Virus record (IMG/VR): IMGVR_UViG_3300020438_000128
Location: 1 to 34,538 of that record
DNA from: a virus
Length of the DNA stretch: 34,538 nucleotides
Strand: one strand, 5' to 3'
Translations under genes and position numbers: made by a program
In this document: in pieces, positions 9,236-16,307 of the stretch
Numbering within the stretch: position 1 is the first letter of the stretch
Layout: each line of letters starts with the position of its first letter
The notes under the pieces: generated by a model
Told to the model about the DNA's origin: nothing
The model's database searches: none
Seen by the model: only the letters and a program-made list of their open reading frames with translations

Positions 9236-11083
9236 ATGGCAGATACTAGTTTATTTTCAAGACTACAGCGATTATTTTCCAGTGATGTAATCATTAGAAA
9301 CATAGGAGGAAAAAATTTAAAAGTAATGGACACAGGTAGGATCCAAAAATATGGAAACCTAGCTACAAATTCACTTTATGATAGATTTACACGTTTACAT
9401 AAACCTGTAGGATCTTCTTTACAATATAACCCAACATTAAATTATCAGTCAATGCGACTGCAGCTTTATAGTGATTATGAAGCTATGGATCATGATCCTA
9501 TTATTGCAGCGGCATTAGACATAATGTCTGATGAAACTACTACAAGAAATGAATATGGGGATGTTTTAAATATTAATTCATCTGATGAAAATGTAAGAAA
9601 AGTATTACAAAATTTATTTTATGATGTTTTAAATGTAGAATTTAATTTAGCTACATGGATTCGTAATATGTGTAAATATGGAGATTTTTATCTAAAATTA
9701 GAAGTATCTGAAAAATTTGGTGTTTATAATGTTTTACCTCTTTCAACTTATGAAGTAGTAAGAGAAGAAGGAACAGATCCCGAAAATCCTTCTTATACTC
9801 GTTTTACTCTTGACCCAAATGGTTTAGCTAGTGGAGCAACAAACACAATTAGAAGAGATCAGTTTACATTAGAAAATTATGAAATCGCTCATTTTAGATT
9901 ACTTACAGACTCTAATTATCTTCCTTATGGTAGATCATTTTTAGAACCAGCTCGTAAAGTATTTAAACAATTAATGTTAATGGAAGATGCTATGTTAATT
10001 CATAGAATTATGAGAGCACCCGAAAAAAGGGTGTTTTATGTTAATGTGGGTAATACAGACGCTGATAAGGTAGAACAATTTATGGCAGATACAGCTAATA
10101 AAATGAAAAAAACACCTTATATAGATCAACAAACAGGAGATTATAATCTTAAATTTAATATCCAAAATATGACTGAAGATTTCTTTATCCCAATTAGGGG
10201 TAATGATGCTTCTACTAGAATTGATACTACTAAAGGTTTAGATTATGATGGTACTACTGATATTGAATATTTAAAAGCTAAAATGATGGCTGCTCTTAAA
10301 GTCCCTAAACCATTTTTAGGTTATGAAGAGGGGGTAGAAGGAAAATCAACATTAGCGGGTATGGATATTCGTTTTGCTCGTACAGTTGAACGTGTTCAAA
10401 GAATAGTAGAATCAGAATTAACAAAAATAGCACTAGTACATTTATATTCTCAAGGATTTAGTGATGATAAATTAACTGATTTTAAATTAGAATTAACAAC
10501 TCCTTCAATTATCTATGAACAAGAAAAAATTGAGCTTTATACATCTAAAACAGCTGTAGCTCAAAATATGTTAGATCAAAAAATGTTTAGTAAAGATTGG
10601 GTATATGAAAATATATTCGGGTTATCCCCTGACCAATATCAAGATCAAAAAGAAGCAATAGCCGAAGATGCTATGGCTAAATTTAGATTATCCCAATTAG
10701 AAAATGAAGGAAACGATCCGGCTGAATCTGGTATATCTTATGGTACTCCTCATGATTTAGCTTCATTATATGGTAATAAAAGAGATAAAGCAGTAGGACC
10801 CGCCCAAGTACCAACGGGGTATGATGAAAAAGATCCAGGTCGTCCTATAGAAAGGCCTCAAAATTATAACTCAGATAAAGGAAATTTAAGTAGAGACCCC
10901 TTAGGTAAAAAAGGATTGTCTATAGATAAAGTAGAAAAACCATCAGAAGGCAATAAAGTTTCAACATTTGAAATTAAAAATTTAAAAAAATCCCTTCAAA
11001 AAGTTAAAAATAAAAAACAAGTTTTAAAAGAAACAGACGAAAAGGGTCTTTTAAGTGAAAAAAATATTAAGCCTCAAGAATAG
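9236..11083 (+). CDS. Portal protein, gp20-like
   Basis: This 615-residue protein forms the dodecameric ring at the packaging vertex. The segment YSDYEAMDHDPIIAAALDIM (about 80-100) is typical of T4-family portals, followed by DETTTRNEYGDVL. EIAHFRLLTDSNYLPYGRSF and a long helical MLMEDAMLIHRIMRAPEKRVF segment match the portal clip/stem region. GVEGKSTLAGMDIRFARTVER follows. The protein is somewhat longer than T4 gp20, with a Pro/Asp-rich then Lys-rich C-terminal tail. It directly follows terminase, as in T4 (17-20 neighbourhood). The start after AATATAAATG lacks a Shine-Dalgarno motif. Confidence 0.93.
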   Translation: MADTSLFSRLQRLFSSDVIIRNIGGKNLKVMDTGRIQKYGNLATNSLYDRFTRLHKPVGSSLQYNPTLNYQSMRLQLYSDYEAMDHDPIIAAALDIMSDETTTRNEYGDVLNINSSDENVRKVLQNLFYDVLNVEFNLATWIRNMCKYGDFYLKLEVSEKFGVYNVLPLSTYEVVREEGTDPENPSYTRFTLDPNGLASGATNTIRRDQFTLENYEIAHFRLLTDSNYLPYGRSFLEPARKVFKQLMLMEDAMLIHRIMRAPEKRVFYVNVGNTDADKVEQFMADTANKMKKTPYIDQQTGDYNLKFNIQNMTEDFFIPIRGNDASTRIDTTKGLDYDGTTDIEYLKAKMMAALKVPKPFLGYEEGVEGKSTLAGMDIRFARTVERVQRIVESELTKIALVHLYSQGFSDDKLTDFKLELTTPSIIYEQEKIELYTSKTAVAQNMLDQKMFSKDWVYENIFGLSPDQYQDQKEAIAEDAMAKFRLSQLENEGNDPAESGISYGTPHDLASLYGNKRDKAVGPAQVPTGYDEKDPGRPIERPQNYNSDKGNLSRDPLGKKGLSIDKVEKPSEGNKVSTFEIKNLKKSLQKVKNKKQVLKETDEKGLLSEKNIKPQE

Positions 11084-11086
11084 TCT

Positions 11087-11095
11087 TATATTTAT
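11087..11095 (+). promoter_or_regulatory. TATATTTAT promoter-like box
   Basis: TATATTTAT lies 27 nt upstream of the gene at 11123, in the gap after the portal gene. The same box recurs before the genes at 18912, 19628 (CATATTTAT), 24074 and 29666. It resembles the Bacteroidota -7 element TAnnTTTG, so it may be a phage late promoter. AT-richness makes single occurrences weak evidence. Confidence 0.45.
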
Positions 11096-11122
11096 ATATA
11101 GATAAATTCGAATTATATCAAT

Positions 11123-11965
11123 ATGAAAGTAAAACATTCTAAGTACAGAAATACTGGAATTTTATTTGAGCTCCTTACTAGGCAATTGACTTCTGACACA
11201 ATAGCAGGCAATCAGCCAAAGTCTTTGTCTTTTTTAAAAAAACATTTTAATTCTAAAACAGAATTATTAAAAGAGTATAAAATTTATCATACTTTAGCTA
11301 CTAAAAAATATGATAAAGACAGTCAAGCTACAATGTTAATAGAAACATTAACAGAAGCTCACCAAAATTTAAATAAAAGTCAATTAAGAAGAGAAAAATA
11401 TAATTTAATTAAAGAAATTAAAGAAAATTATAATGTTAATAATTTTTTTAAATCAAAAATAACTGATTATAAAATTATGGCTTCTATTTTTAATTTATTA
11501 GAAAATAAAAAATTTTCACCTTTATCTATTGTTAATTCTAAAGTAACACTTTTAGAACATATTACTCAAAAAATAAAAAAAGTAAAAAATAATGCTATTT
11601 TAGAAAATTATAATAAACAAGATAAAAATACCAGACTACTAACATATAAAGTTTTACTTGAAAAATTTAATGACAAATATAAAGGCTTAGAAAATAACCA
11701 ACAAACATTATTAAAAGAATATGTTAATAGTGTTACTAATAGCCCTTCTCTTAAATCTTATATTAATCAAGAAATTAAAGAAGTTAAAAAAGTTATTACA
11801 AAATATTCTAAAAAAGTCACAGATAAAGCAATAGTTGTTAAGTTAAATGAAACAAAATCAATGATTAAACCATTATGTAAAAAATCATCAGTAAATGATA
11901 ATAATGTTATTAATTTGTTGAATTATTATGAACTTATTAATGAATTAAAAACAATCCATGGGTAA
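11123..11965 (+). CDS. Conserved phage protein, possible prohead core component
   Basis: This 280-residue, strongly Lys/Asn-rich helical protein starts MKVKHSKYRNTGILFELLTR. I recall similar openings in hypothetical proteins of marine T4-like phages. No catalytic motif, signal peptide or membrane segment is visible. It sits between portal and prohead protease, where T4 encodes its small core proteins gp67 and gp68, so a prohead core role is inferred from position. Its last bases overlap the next start by 8 nt. Confidence 0.65.
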   Translation: MKVKHSKYRNTGILFELLTRQLTSDTIAGNQPKSLSFLKKHFNSKTELLKEYKIYHTLATKKYDKDSQATMLIETLTEAHQNLNKSQLRREKYNLIKEIKENYNVNNFFKSKITDYKIMASIFNLLENKKFSPLSIVNSKVTLLEHITQKIKKVKNNAILENYNKQDKNTRLLTYKVLLEKFNDKYKGLENNQQTLLKEYVNSVTNSPSLKSYINQEIKEVKKVITKYSKKVTDKAIVVKLNETKSMIKPLCKKSSVNDNNVINLLNYYELINELKTIHG

Positions 11966-12662
11966 AAAATTTGACATACACGAATGGCAAGCTAAAATAA
12001 GACTAGCTGAACAAGAGGAATTCACTCCAAATTTAGAGGATGATGAATTAAAGAGAGGAGCAATTCAACAAATGATGGATAAAGAAAAAACAGATCGTAC
12101 TTTAGATTATAAAGGAGGAGCTATATTAGGTCCTAAAATTGCTATGCTTTTACCTGAAGATTATAGTATTAAAAATTTTGCAAGAGACGTAGGAGGTGTT
12201 ATTGAAGTAGAATATGGTAAACATAATATAAAAACTTTTTTAGATGAATTAGAAGATTATTTTTCTATTTACAGTAATGATGAAAGATCTTTAGGAGAAG
12301 AAATGGACGAACAAAATGTAACAGGTACAGGTGCTTCATTTAGTGCTGGAAATAGTCCCGCTTATGCTACACCAAAAGCTTTTGGAAAAAAGAAAGATAA
12401 AGACATAGAAGTTTTAGGATACAAAAAAGTAAATGAAGGACATGGTTTAGAAACAGATGATTTAGAACAACTAAAAACATACACAAATAACCTTCCTGAA
12501 GATACTCTTTCAGATAAGGCTATTAAAAGAATACTTAATTTTCTTATTAAGTCTAACATTAAAGTAGATAAAACTAAAGATTTATCTAAAGAAAAAAATG
12601 AATTAAAAGTACCTCATAGAAAATCAGGATATATGGGATACTCAGAACCTGTAAAAAAATAA
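11958..12662 (+). CDS. Head-module protein with TGTGASF motif
   Basis: The protein has 234 residues, acidic overall. The N-terminus (KFDIHEWQAKIRLAEQE) is helical. After an acidic segment (LGEEMDEQN) comes VTGTGASFSAGNSPAYATPKAFGKKK (about residues 120-145). The same TGTGASF and GNS pattern occurs in the major capsid protein immediately after its likely maturation cleavage site. I recall this peptide class in small head-region proteins of marine T4-like phages. A prohead-associated or protease-processed role is inferred. The start overlaps the upstream gene and has no Shine-Dalgarno motif. Confidence 0.6.
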   Translation: MGKKFDIHEWQAKIRLAEQEEFTPNLEDDELKRGAIQQMMDKEKTDRTLDYKGGAILGPKIAMLLPEDYSIKNFARDVGGVIEVEYGKHNIKTFLDELEDYFSIYSNDERSLGEEMDEQNVTGTGASFSAGNSPAYATPKAFGKKKDKDIEVLGYKKVNEGHGLETDDLEQLKTYTNNLPEDTLSDKAIKRILNFLIKSNIKVDKTKDLSKEKNELKVPHRKSGYMGYSEPVKK

Positions 12663-12665
12663 ATT

Positions 12666-13106
12666 ATGAAACAATTATTAAAAGAAAGATTCCAACAATT
12701 AGCAGGTATTAAACCTTTATATGAAGTTGAAGACTTAGAATTGAAATCATTAGCTAAAAAATTTATCCCTATTATTAAAAAATATAAAATGGGGATTGAA
12801 TACGAAACTGATACAACAGAATTTGAGACAAAACCTGATGATGTTAACCAAACACCCCCAGCTAAATTAATAACAAAAGACGGAATACTAACAGTAGCTG
12901 TATATTTTTTAAGTTTAGCACGTTCATTAAATGAGTTAGATATGGGATCAGGTCCTTCAGAAGAAGATTATAAAAAAGCAGAAAGCCAAGCAGGTAAAAT
13001 GTATAAAGAACTTATAGCATTATTGCCAGAAGATGAATTTGAATTTAAATCAGATCCTGAAATGAATGACTTTGGGTATTATTTACTTCAATTTAGAAAA
13101 AAATAA
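12666..13106 (+). CDS. Hypothetical protein with 'RFQQLAGI' tag
   Basis: This 146-residue acidic protein begins MKQLLKERFQQLAGIKPLYE, almost the same as the N-terminus of the unrelated protein at 676. The remainder has no recognised domain: a beta-like central part (GILTVAVYFLSLARSLNEL), then an acidic C-terminal region (LPEDEFEFKSDPEMNDFGYY). It lies directly before the prohead protease, so it could be a core protein or a packaged internal protein whose N-terminal peptide is cleaved by that protease. Confidence 0.6.
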   Translation: MKQLLKERFQQLAGIKPLYEVEDLELKSLAKKFIPIIKKYKMGIEYETDTTEFETKPDDVNQTPPAKLITKDGILTVAVYFLSLARSLNELDMGSGPSEEDYKKAESQAGKMYKELIALLPEDEFEFKSDPEMNDFGYYLLQFRKK

Positions 13107-13109
13107 AAT

Positions 13110-13736
13110 ATGCTCTTACAAGAATACAGACCTTTTAAGGTAAATAAACGATTAGTAGAACAATCTATTAAAAATAATGAGACTTTAATAGTTACTGGGG
13201 TTTTACAACGTGCTGAAGCCAAAAACCAAAATGGTAGAGTTTATCCAAAAGATATTTTAGCTAGAGAAGTTAAAGCATATATGGAGGGTCCTGTAAAAGA
13301 AAATAGAGCAATGGGTGAATTAGACCATCCAGAATCTTCTGTAATTAACTTACAAAATGTATCACACACCATTAAAAAATGTTGGTGGGATGGAGATGAT
13401 GTAGTAGGTAATGTAGAAATATTAAATACACCCGCGGGAAATATATTGAAAGCATTATTTGCCTCAGGTATTACAGTTGGTATTAGTTCTCGTGGTATGG
13501 GATCAGTAGAAGAAAATATAAATGAAGGCACAGTAGAAGTGCAAGATGATTTTGAATTATTATGTTGGGATTTTGTTTCAACCCCCTCAACACACGGAGC
13601 TTTTATGAAACCAAAAAACATGGATTCAGTAGTAAGTGAAGGTATAGTAAGTTCAGTATCAGAATATAAATATACAAACGTAAATAATATAATTAGAGAT
13701 ATAGTTTGTGATAATACAGGCATGTGTAAATGTTAA
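13110..13736 (+). CDS. Prohead maturation protease, gp21-like
   Basis: The 208-residue protein is close in length to T4 gp21 and belongs to the same serine protease fold as herpesvirus assemblins. NQNGRVYPKDIL (about 39-50) is a hallmark segment. The catalytic His is in MGELDHPE (H73), and the catalytic Ser is in VGISSRGMGS (S126 or S127). LLCWDFVSTPSTHGAFM (about 149-166) is the conserved C-terminal core strand. The enzyme degrades the scaffold and trims capsid and internal proteins inside the prohead. Its place before the scaffold and capsid genes is the T4 order (21-22-23). Confidence 0.92.
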   Translation: MLLQEYRPFKVNKRLVEQSIKNNETLIVTGVLQRAEAKNQNGRVYPKDILAREVKAYMEGPVKENRAMGELDHPESSVINLQNVSHTIKKCWWDGDDVVGNVEILNTPAGNILKALFASGITVGISSRGMGSVEENINEGTVEVQDDFELLCWDFVSTPSTHGAFMKPKNMDSVVSEGIVSSVSEYKYTNVNNIIRDIVCDNTGMCKC

Positions 13737-13740
13737 AACA

Positions 13741-14217
13741 ATGAAATTACAAAAATTAAAAAATATAATTAAAGAGACAATTGATAAATTAAATGAACAA
13801 CAAGATTTTTCATGTCCTCAAGGCACAGTAAATAATATGGGTTCTCAATTTATATCTCCAGGTTTAACAATAAATTGTGACCCCGCAATAGATAATATTA
13901 CTGCAGGTGGAGGAATAGGTGTTGCATACAGTATATGGAACCAAATTTGTTGTGATAGACCTGAAGAACCAGTAGATCCATGTGCTAATTTTGAAAATGA
14001 AATGCAAGCTGCAACAAATACAAATATTAGTATTGATGCGTTTTGTACTAAATGCGCAACTAATTCTTGGGATCCTTGGGGTCAGGAAGTTACACAATAT
14101 TGTGGATGCTGCCAATCCGATGCTGAAGGATTACCTACTGTACCTGGTAAATACCAACAAAAAAATAGAATGCAAAAATTAGCAGGTATTCCAACTAATA
14201 GGAGACCAAAAAAGTAG
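13741..14217 (+). CDS. Cys-rich protein with tags at both ends
   Basis: I choose ATG 13741 (TAAAACAATG), just after the protease stop, over an overlapping upstream frame start. The 158-residue product has an N-terminal amphipathic tag (KLQKLKNIIKETIDKLNEQ) and a C-terminal peptide NRMQKLAGIPTN, so it carries both tag types seen in this window. The middle holds about ten cysteines (FSCPQG, ICCDRP, CTKCATNSWDPWG, YCGCC), suggesting disulfides or metal sites. Function is unknown. It ends the head-assembly unit before a terminator. Confidence 0.65.
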   Translation: MKLQKLKNIIKETIDKLNEQQDFSCPQGTVNNMGSQFISPGLTINCDPAIDNITAGGGIGVAYSIWNQICCDRPEEPVDPCANFENEMQAATNTNISIDAFCTKCATNSWDPWGQEVTQYCGCCQSDAEGLPTVPGKYQQKNRMQKLAGIPTNRRPKK

Positions 14218-14243
14218 TGAACAATTAAATGTTCATAAACATG

Positions 14244-14277
14244 AAAAAAGCCACAAAATATGTGGCTTTTTCATATT
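14244..14277 (+). terminator. Rho-independent terminator
   Basis: The stem AAAAAGCCACA/TGTGGCTTTTT with loop AAATA is followed by a T-rich run. It closes the transcription unit ending with the Cys-rich gene and insulates the membrane cassette that follows. Confidence 0.85.
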
Positions 14278-14282
14278 TTTGT

Positions 14283-14291
14283 TATATGTAT
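14283..14291 (+). promoter_or_regulatory. TATATGTAT promoter-like box
   Basis: TATATGTAT lies just after a terminator and about 130 nt upstream of the outer-membrane barrel gene. Boxes of identical sequence follow the terminators at 15112 and 18057. Repeated placement between a terminator and a gene supports a promoter role, but a transcription start is not shown. Confidence 0.4.
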
Positions 14292-14360
14292 GTATAACAA
14301 TAAAGGTTACAATAATACTCAAGATATTATGAGAGATTAAAAATAAAATATCAAAAGCAC

Positions 14361-14387
14361 AAAAGGAGTTTTCCTGACTTCTTTTCG
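14361..14387 (+). other. Leader hairpin upstream of the barrel gene
   Basis: AAAAGGAGT and ACTTCTTTT pair (one G-T) around TTTCCTG in the 5' leader of the gene at 14424. It could be a weak attenuator or an RNA-stabilising stem. The GGAG inside it is too far from the start to act as its ribosome binding site. Confidence 0.35.
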
Positions 14388-14423
14388 TTTCAATTAACTA
14401 GAATATTAACTAAAACAAAAATT

Positions 14424-14834
14424 ATGAGAAAATTGATTTTAAGTTTAGCTTTAGGACTGCTTTCAGTTACTGGAGTAAACGCACAGGAGAAAGGCGATTG
14501 GTACATTGGTACTGGTGATATCGCTAATACAGCATGGACTGAGTGGTCCGTAAGCCCAACAGTAGGGTATGGTGTAATGGATAACCTAATGATAGGTGTA
14601 AACATTTCACAAGCCGATTCTACTGCTGATATGGCTGTTGATTTACATGCAAGATACTTTTGGAAAGGGTATTTCGCTTATGTTGCAACGTCAGGTTTAA
14701 ACACTGATAATATGAGTATCGGTGCAGGTAAAATGTTTACGTTTCACAAAGGAGTGTATGTAGATCCTAAAGTGGTTTACGACATGACGGCTAAAACTAC
14801 TAATTTACAGTTAGGAGTAGGTCTTAAATTTTAA
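14424..14834 (+). CDS. Secreted outer-membrane beta-barrel protein
   Basis: This 136-residue protein has a clear Sec signal peptide, MRKLILSLALGLLSVTGVNA, with likely cleavage after A20 before QEKGD; the NAQ context is common in Bacteroidota. The mature part alternates polar and hydrophobic residues in short strands (WSVSPTVGYGVMDNLMIGVN, HARYFWKGYFAYVA) and ends LQLGVGLKF, the terminal Phe typical of outer-membrane barrels. About eight strands would fit the length. Codon use is more GC-balanced than its neighbours, which suggests host origin or high expression. It has its own leader between terminators, so it is a moron-like gene. Altering the host surface or excluding other phages is inferred. 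Confidence 0.8.
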   Translation: MRKLILSLALGLLSVTGVNAQEKGDWYIGTGDIANTAWTEWSVSPTVGYGVMDNLMIGVNISQADSTADMAVDLHARYFWKGYFAYVATSGLNTDNMSIGAGKMFTFHKGVYVDPKVVYDMTAKTTNLQLGVGLKF

Positions 14835-14859
14835 TTATTAACTTCAAAAAAAATTAATC

Positions 14860-15087
14860 ATGGAAAAAATATTTTCTTTATTAAATGGATTTTTAAAAGG
14901 ATTAGGGTCATTATTTATGGCTTTTATCCCAGTAACAATCCTTTGGTACGTTTTAACAGGCGGAACCGTGTTTGGAATGGATGCAATTGCTAATCTTACT
15001 ACTTTAGTAGAAGGATTTGGTAATGGTGGCTTCATTGGACTAGTAGTATTAGTTCTTGTAGCATCTTTCTTTACAGACAAAAAATAG
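14860..15087 (+). CDS. Small two-TM membrane protein
   Basis: The 75-residue protein has hydrophobic segments at about 12-33 (LKGLGSLFMAFIPVTILWYVL) and 55-71 (NGGFIGLVVLVLVASFF), with a charged C-terminus (TDKK). It starts 25 nt after the barrel gene in an AAATTAATCATG context and is followed by a strong terminator, so the two genes form one small unit. Function is unknown; a holin, an inner-membrane partner of the barrel protein, or an exclusion factor are all possible. Confidence 0.7.
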   Translation: MEKIFSLLNGFLKGLGSLFMAFIPVTILWYVLTGGTVFGMDAIANLTTLVEGFGNGGFIGLVVLVLVASFFTDKK

Positions 15088-15111
15088 TAATTAAATTAAA
15101 TTAATTATCTT

Positions 15112-15136
15112 AAAAGGCGCCTATGGCGCCTTTTTT
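15112..15136 (+). terminator. Rho-independent terminator
   Basis: The GC-rich stem AAAAGGCGCC/GGCGCCTTTT has a very short loop (TAT) and is followed by T residues. It ends the two-gene membrane cassette. Confidence 0.9.
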
Positions 15137-15153
15137 GGTCTTCTCACCTTTAT

Positions 15154-15162
15154 TATATGTAT
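15154..15162 (+). promoter_or_regulatory. TATATGTAT promoter-like box
   Basis: TATATGTAT lies 18 nt after the previous terminator and about 126 nt before the scaffold gene. It is the same sequence as the boxes at 14283 and 18086, each likewise placed after a terminator. It probably drives the scaffold-capsid unit. Confidence 0.45.
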
Positions 15163-15288
15163 CGGGGAACATACAGACTTTCTAATAAGCTGTCCCTGAC
15201 AAATATAAACCCTATTAAGGTTCCTAATAACCTTACTTCCCGTATAACTTATTAACGAGACTCTAACGAGAAAAAAAACTATATAAAA
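15163..15288 (+). promoter_or_regulatory. Structured 5' leader of the scaffold-capsid unit
   Basis: The leader holds several small inverted repeats: TGTAT/ATACA at 15158-15175, and TAAGGTT/AACCTTA at 15216-15235 with a six-base loop. Two direct copies of TAACGAGA (15253 and 15264) follow, then an A-rich run up to the start. No coding sequence is seen. It may stabilise the mRNA of the two highly expressed head genes or bind a regulator; this is inference. Confidence 0.4.
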
Positions 15289-16287
15289 ATGGCAAAAGAC
15301 ATTTTAAAAGAAGCTATCGCTGACGCTAAAGCTGTTCGAGAAGTTGCTCTTGCAAACGCAAAAGCCGCATTAGAAGAAGCTTTTACTCCCAAACTTCAAT
15401 CTATGTTATCTGCAAAATTATCTGAGGAATTAGATGAAGACATGTATGATGAAGATATGGATGAAATGCATGGAGAAATGCATGATGAAGACATGGATGA
15501 AATGATGTATGATGAAGACATGGAAGAAAAAAACATGGATGAAATGATGTATGATGAAGACATGGAGGAGGAAAAAGAAGATTCAATGGATGAGGAAATT
15601 GATTTGGAAGAAATCCTTAACGAATTAGAATTAGAAGAAGGCGATGAAGAAGAAGAATTAGAAGAAGTTCACAGAGTAGGTCAACCTAATTATAAAGCAG
15701 ATGGTGTTCATGATGTATTAAACAGAGCATCTGATGTAAATGATAATTTGGCTGAATCTGAAGAATTTGATTTAGATTCTCTTCTTAAAGAAATCAATAA
15801 TTTAGAAGAAGAAAAAGAAGAAACTGAAAAAGAAGAAGTAGAAGAAATTAAAACAGAAGGATGTGGCTGCAACGAAGAAAAAGCAGAAGCAACTTCTTTA
15901 ACTACTGAACTTAATAAAACTAAAGCAGTTTTAGACGCTGTAAAAGGTGAATTAAATGAAGTTAATCTTTTAAATTCTAAATTATTATATGTTAACAGAA
16001 TCTTTAAATCTAACAATTTATCTGAATCACAAAAACTACGTGTAGTTGAAACTTTAGATAATGCGTCAAATGTTAAAGAAGCTAAATTAATATATGAAAC
16101 TATTAAGGATACGTTTACTATCTCAAAAGGAAAGAAAACAACACCTAAAAAATCAATCAGAGAAAATTTTGGAATGGCTTCAAAAGCAGCAGGCACATCT
16201 ACTGCTCCTAAAAAAGAAGTAATCTCAGAATCAACTGACATGGTAGCTAGATTTAAAAAACTAGCAAACATTAAAATAAACGAATAA
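15289..16287 (+). CDS. Prohead core scaffold protein, gp22-like
   Basis: This 332-residue protein is very acidic. A helical N-terminus (KDILKEAIADAKAVREVALA) leads into Asp/Glu/Met repeats at about 45-105, with DEDMDEM and MMYDEDMEE units. The C-terminal third contains VNLLNSKLLYVNRIFKSNNL and SESQKLRVVETLDNA, characteristic of gp22-type scaffolds. The protein ends MVARFKKLANIKINE, related to the LAGI tags elsewhere in this window. Scaffold is assembled inside the prohead and removed by the gp21-type protease. It lies 20 nt upstream of the capsid gene with no terminator between them, so the two are probably cotranscribed. Confidence 0.88.
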   Translation: MAKDILKEAIADAKAVREVALANAKAALEEAFTPKLQSMLSAKLSEELDEDMYDEDMDEMHGEMHDEDMDEMMYDEDMEEKNMDEMMYDEDMEEEKEDSMDEEIDLEEILNELELEEGDEEEELEEVHRVGQPNYKADGVHDVLNRASDVNDNLAESEEFDLDSLLKEINNLEEEKEETEKEEVEEIKTEGCGCNEEKAEATSLTTELNKTKAVLDAVKGELNEVNLLNSKLLYVNRIFKSNNLSESQKLRVVETLDNASNVKEAKLIYETIKDTFTISKGKKTTPKKSIRENFGMASKAAGTSTAPKKEVISESTDMVARFKKLANIKINE

Positions 16288-16307
16288 TAACTTAAATAAT
16301 TTTTAAA

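Noticed and set aside
13241-13723. 160-codon open frame on the minus strand
   Set aside because: It is the complement of the prohead protease gene, which has clear catalytic motifs; the antisense protein has no recognisable domain and no suitable context for expression.
13982-14182. 66-codon + strand frame
   Set aside because: Shifted frame inside the Cys-rich gene at 13741, whose tags at both ends support the longer frame.
15708-16271. 187-codon open frame on the minus strand
   Set aside because: It mirrors the scaffold gene. Long antisense frames are expected opposite AT-rich genes with Glu/Lys-rich codons.
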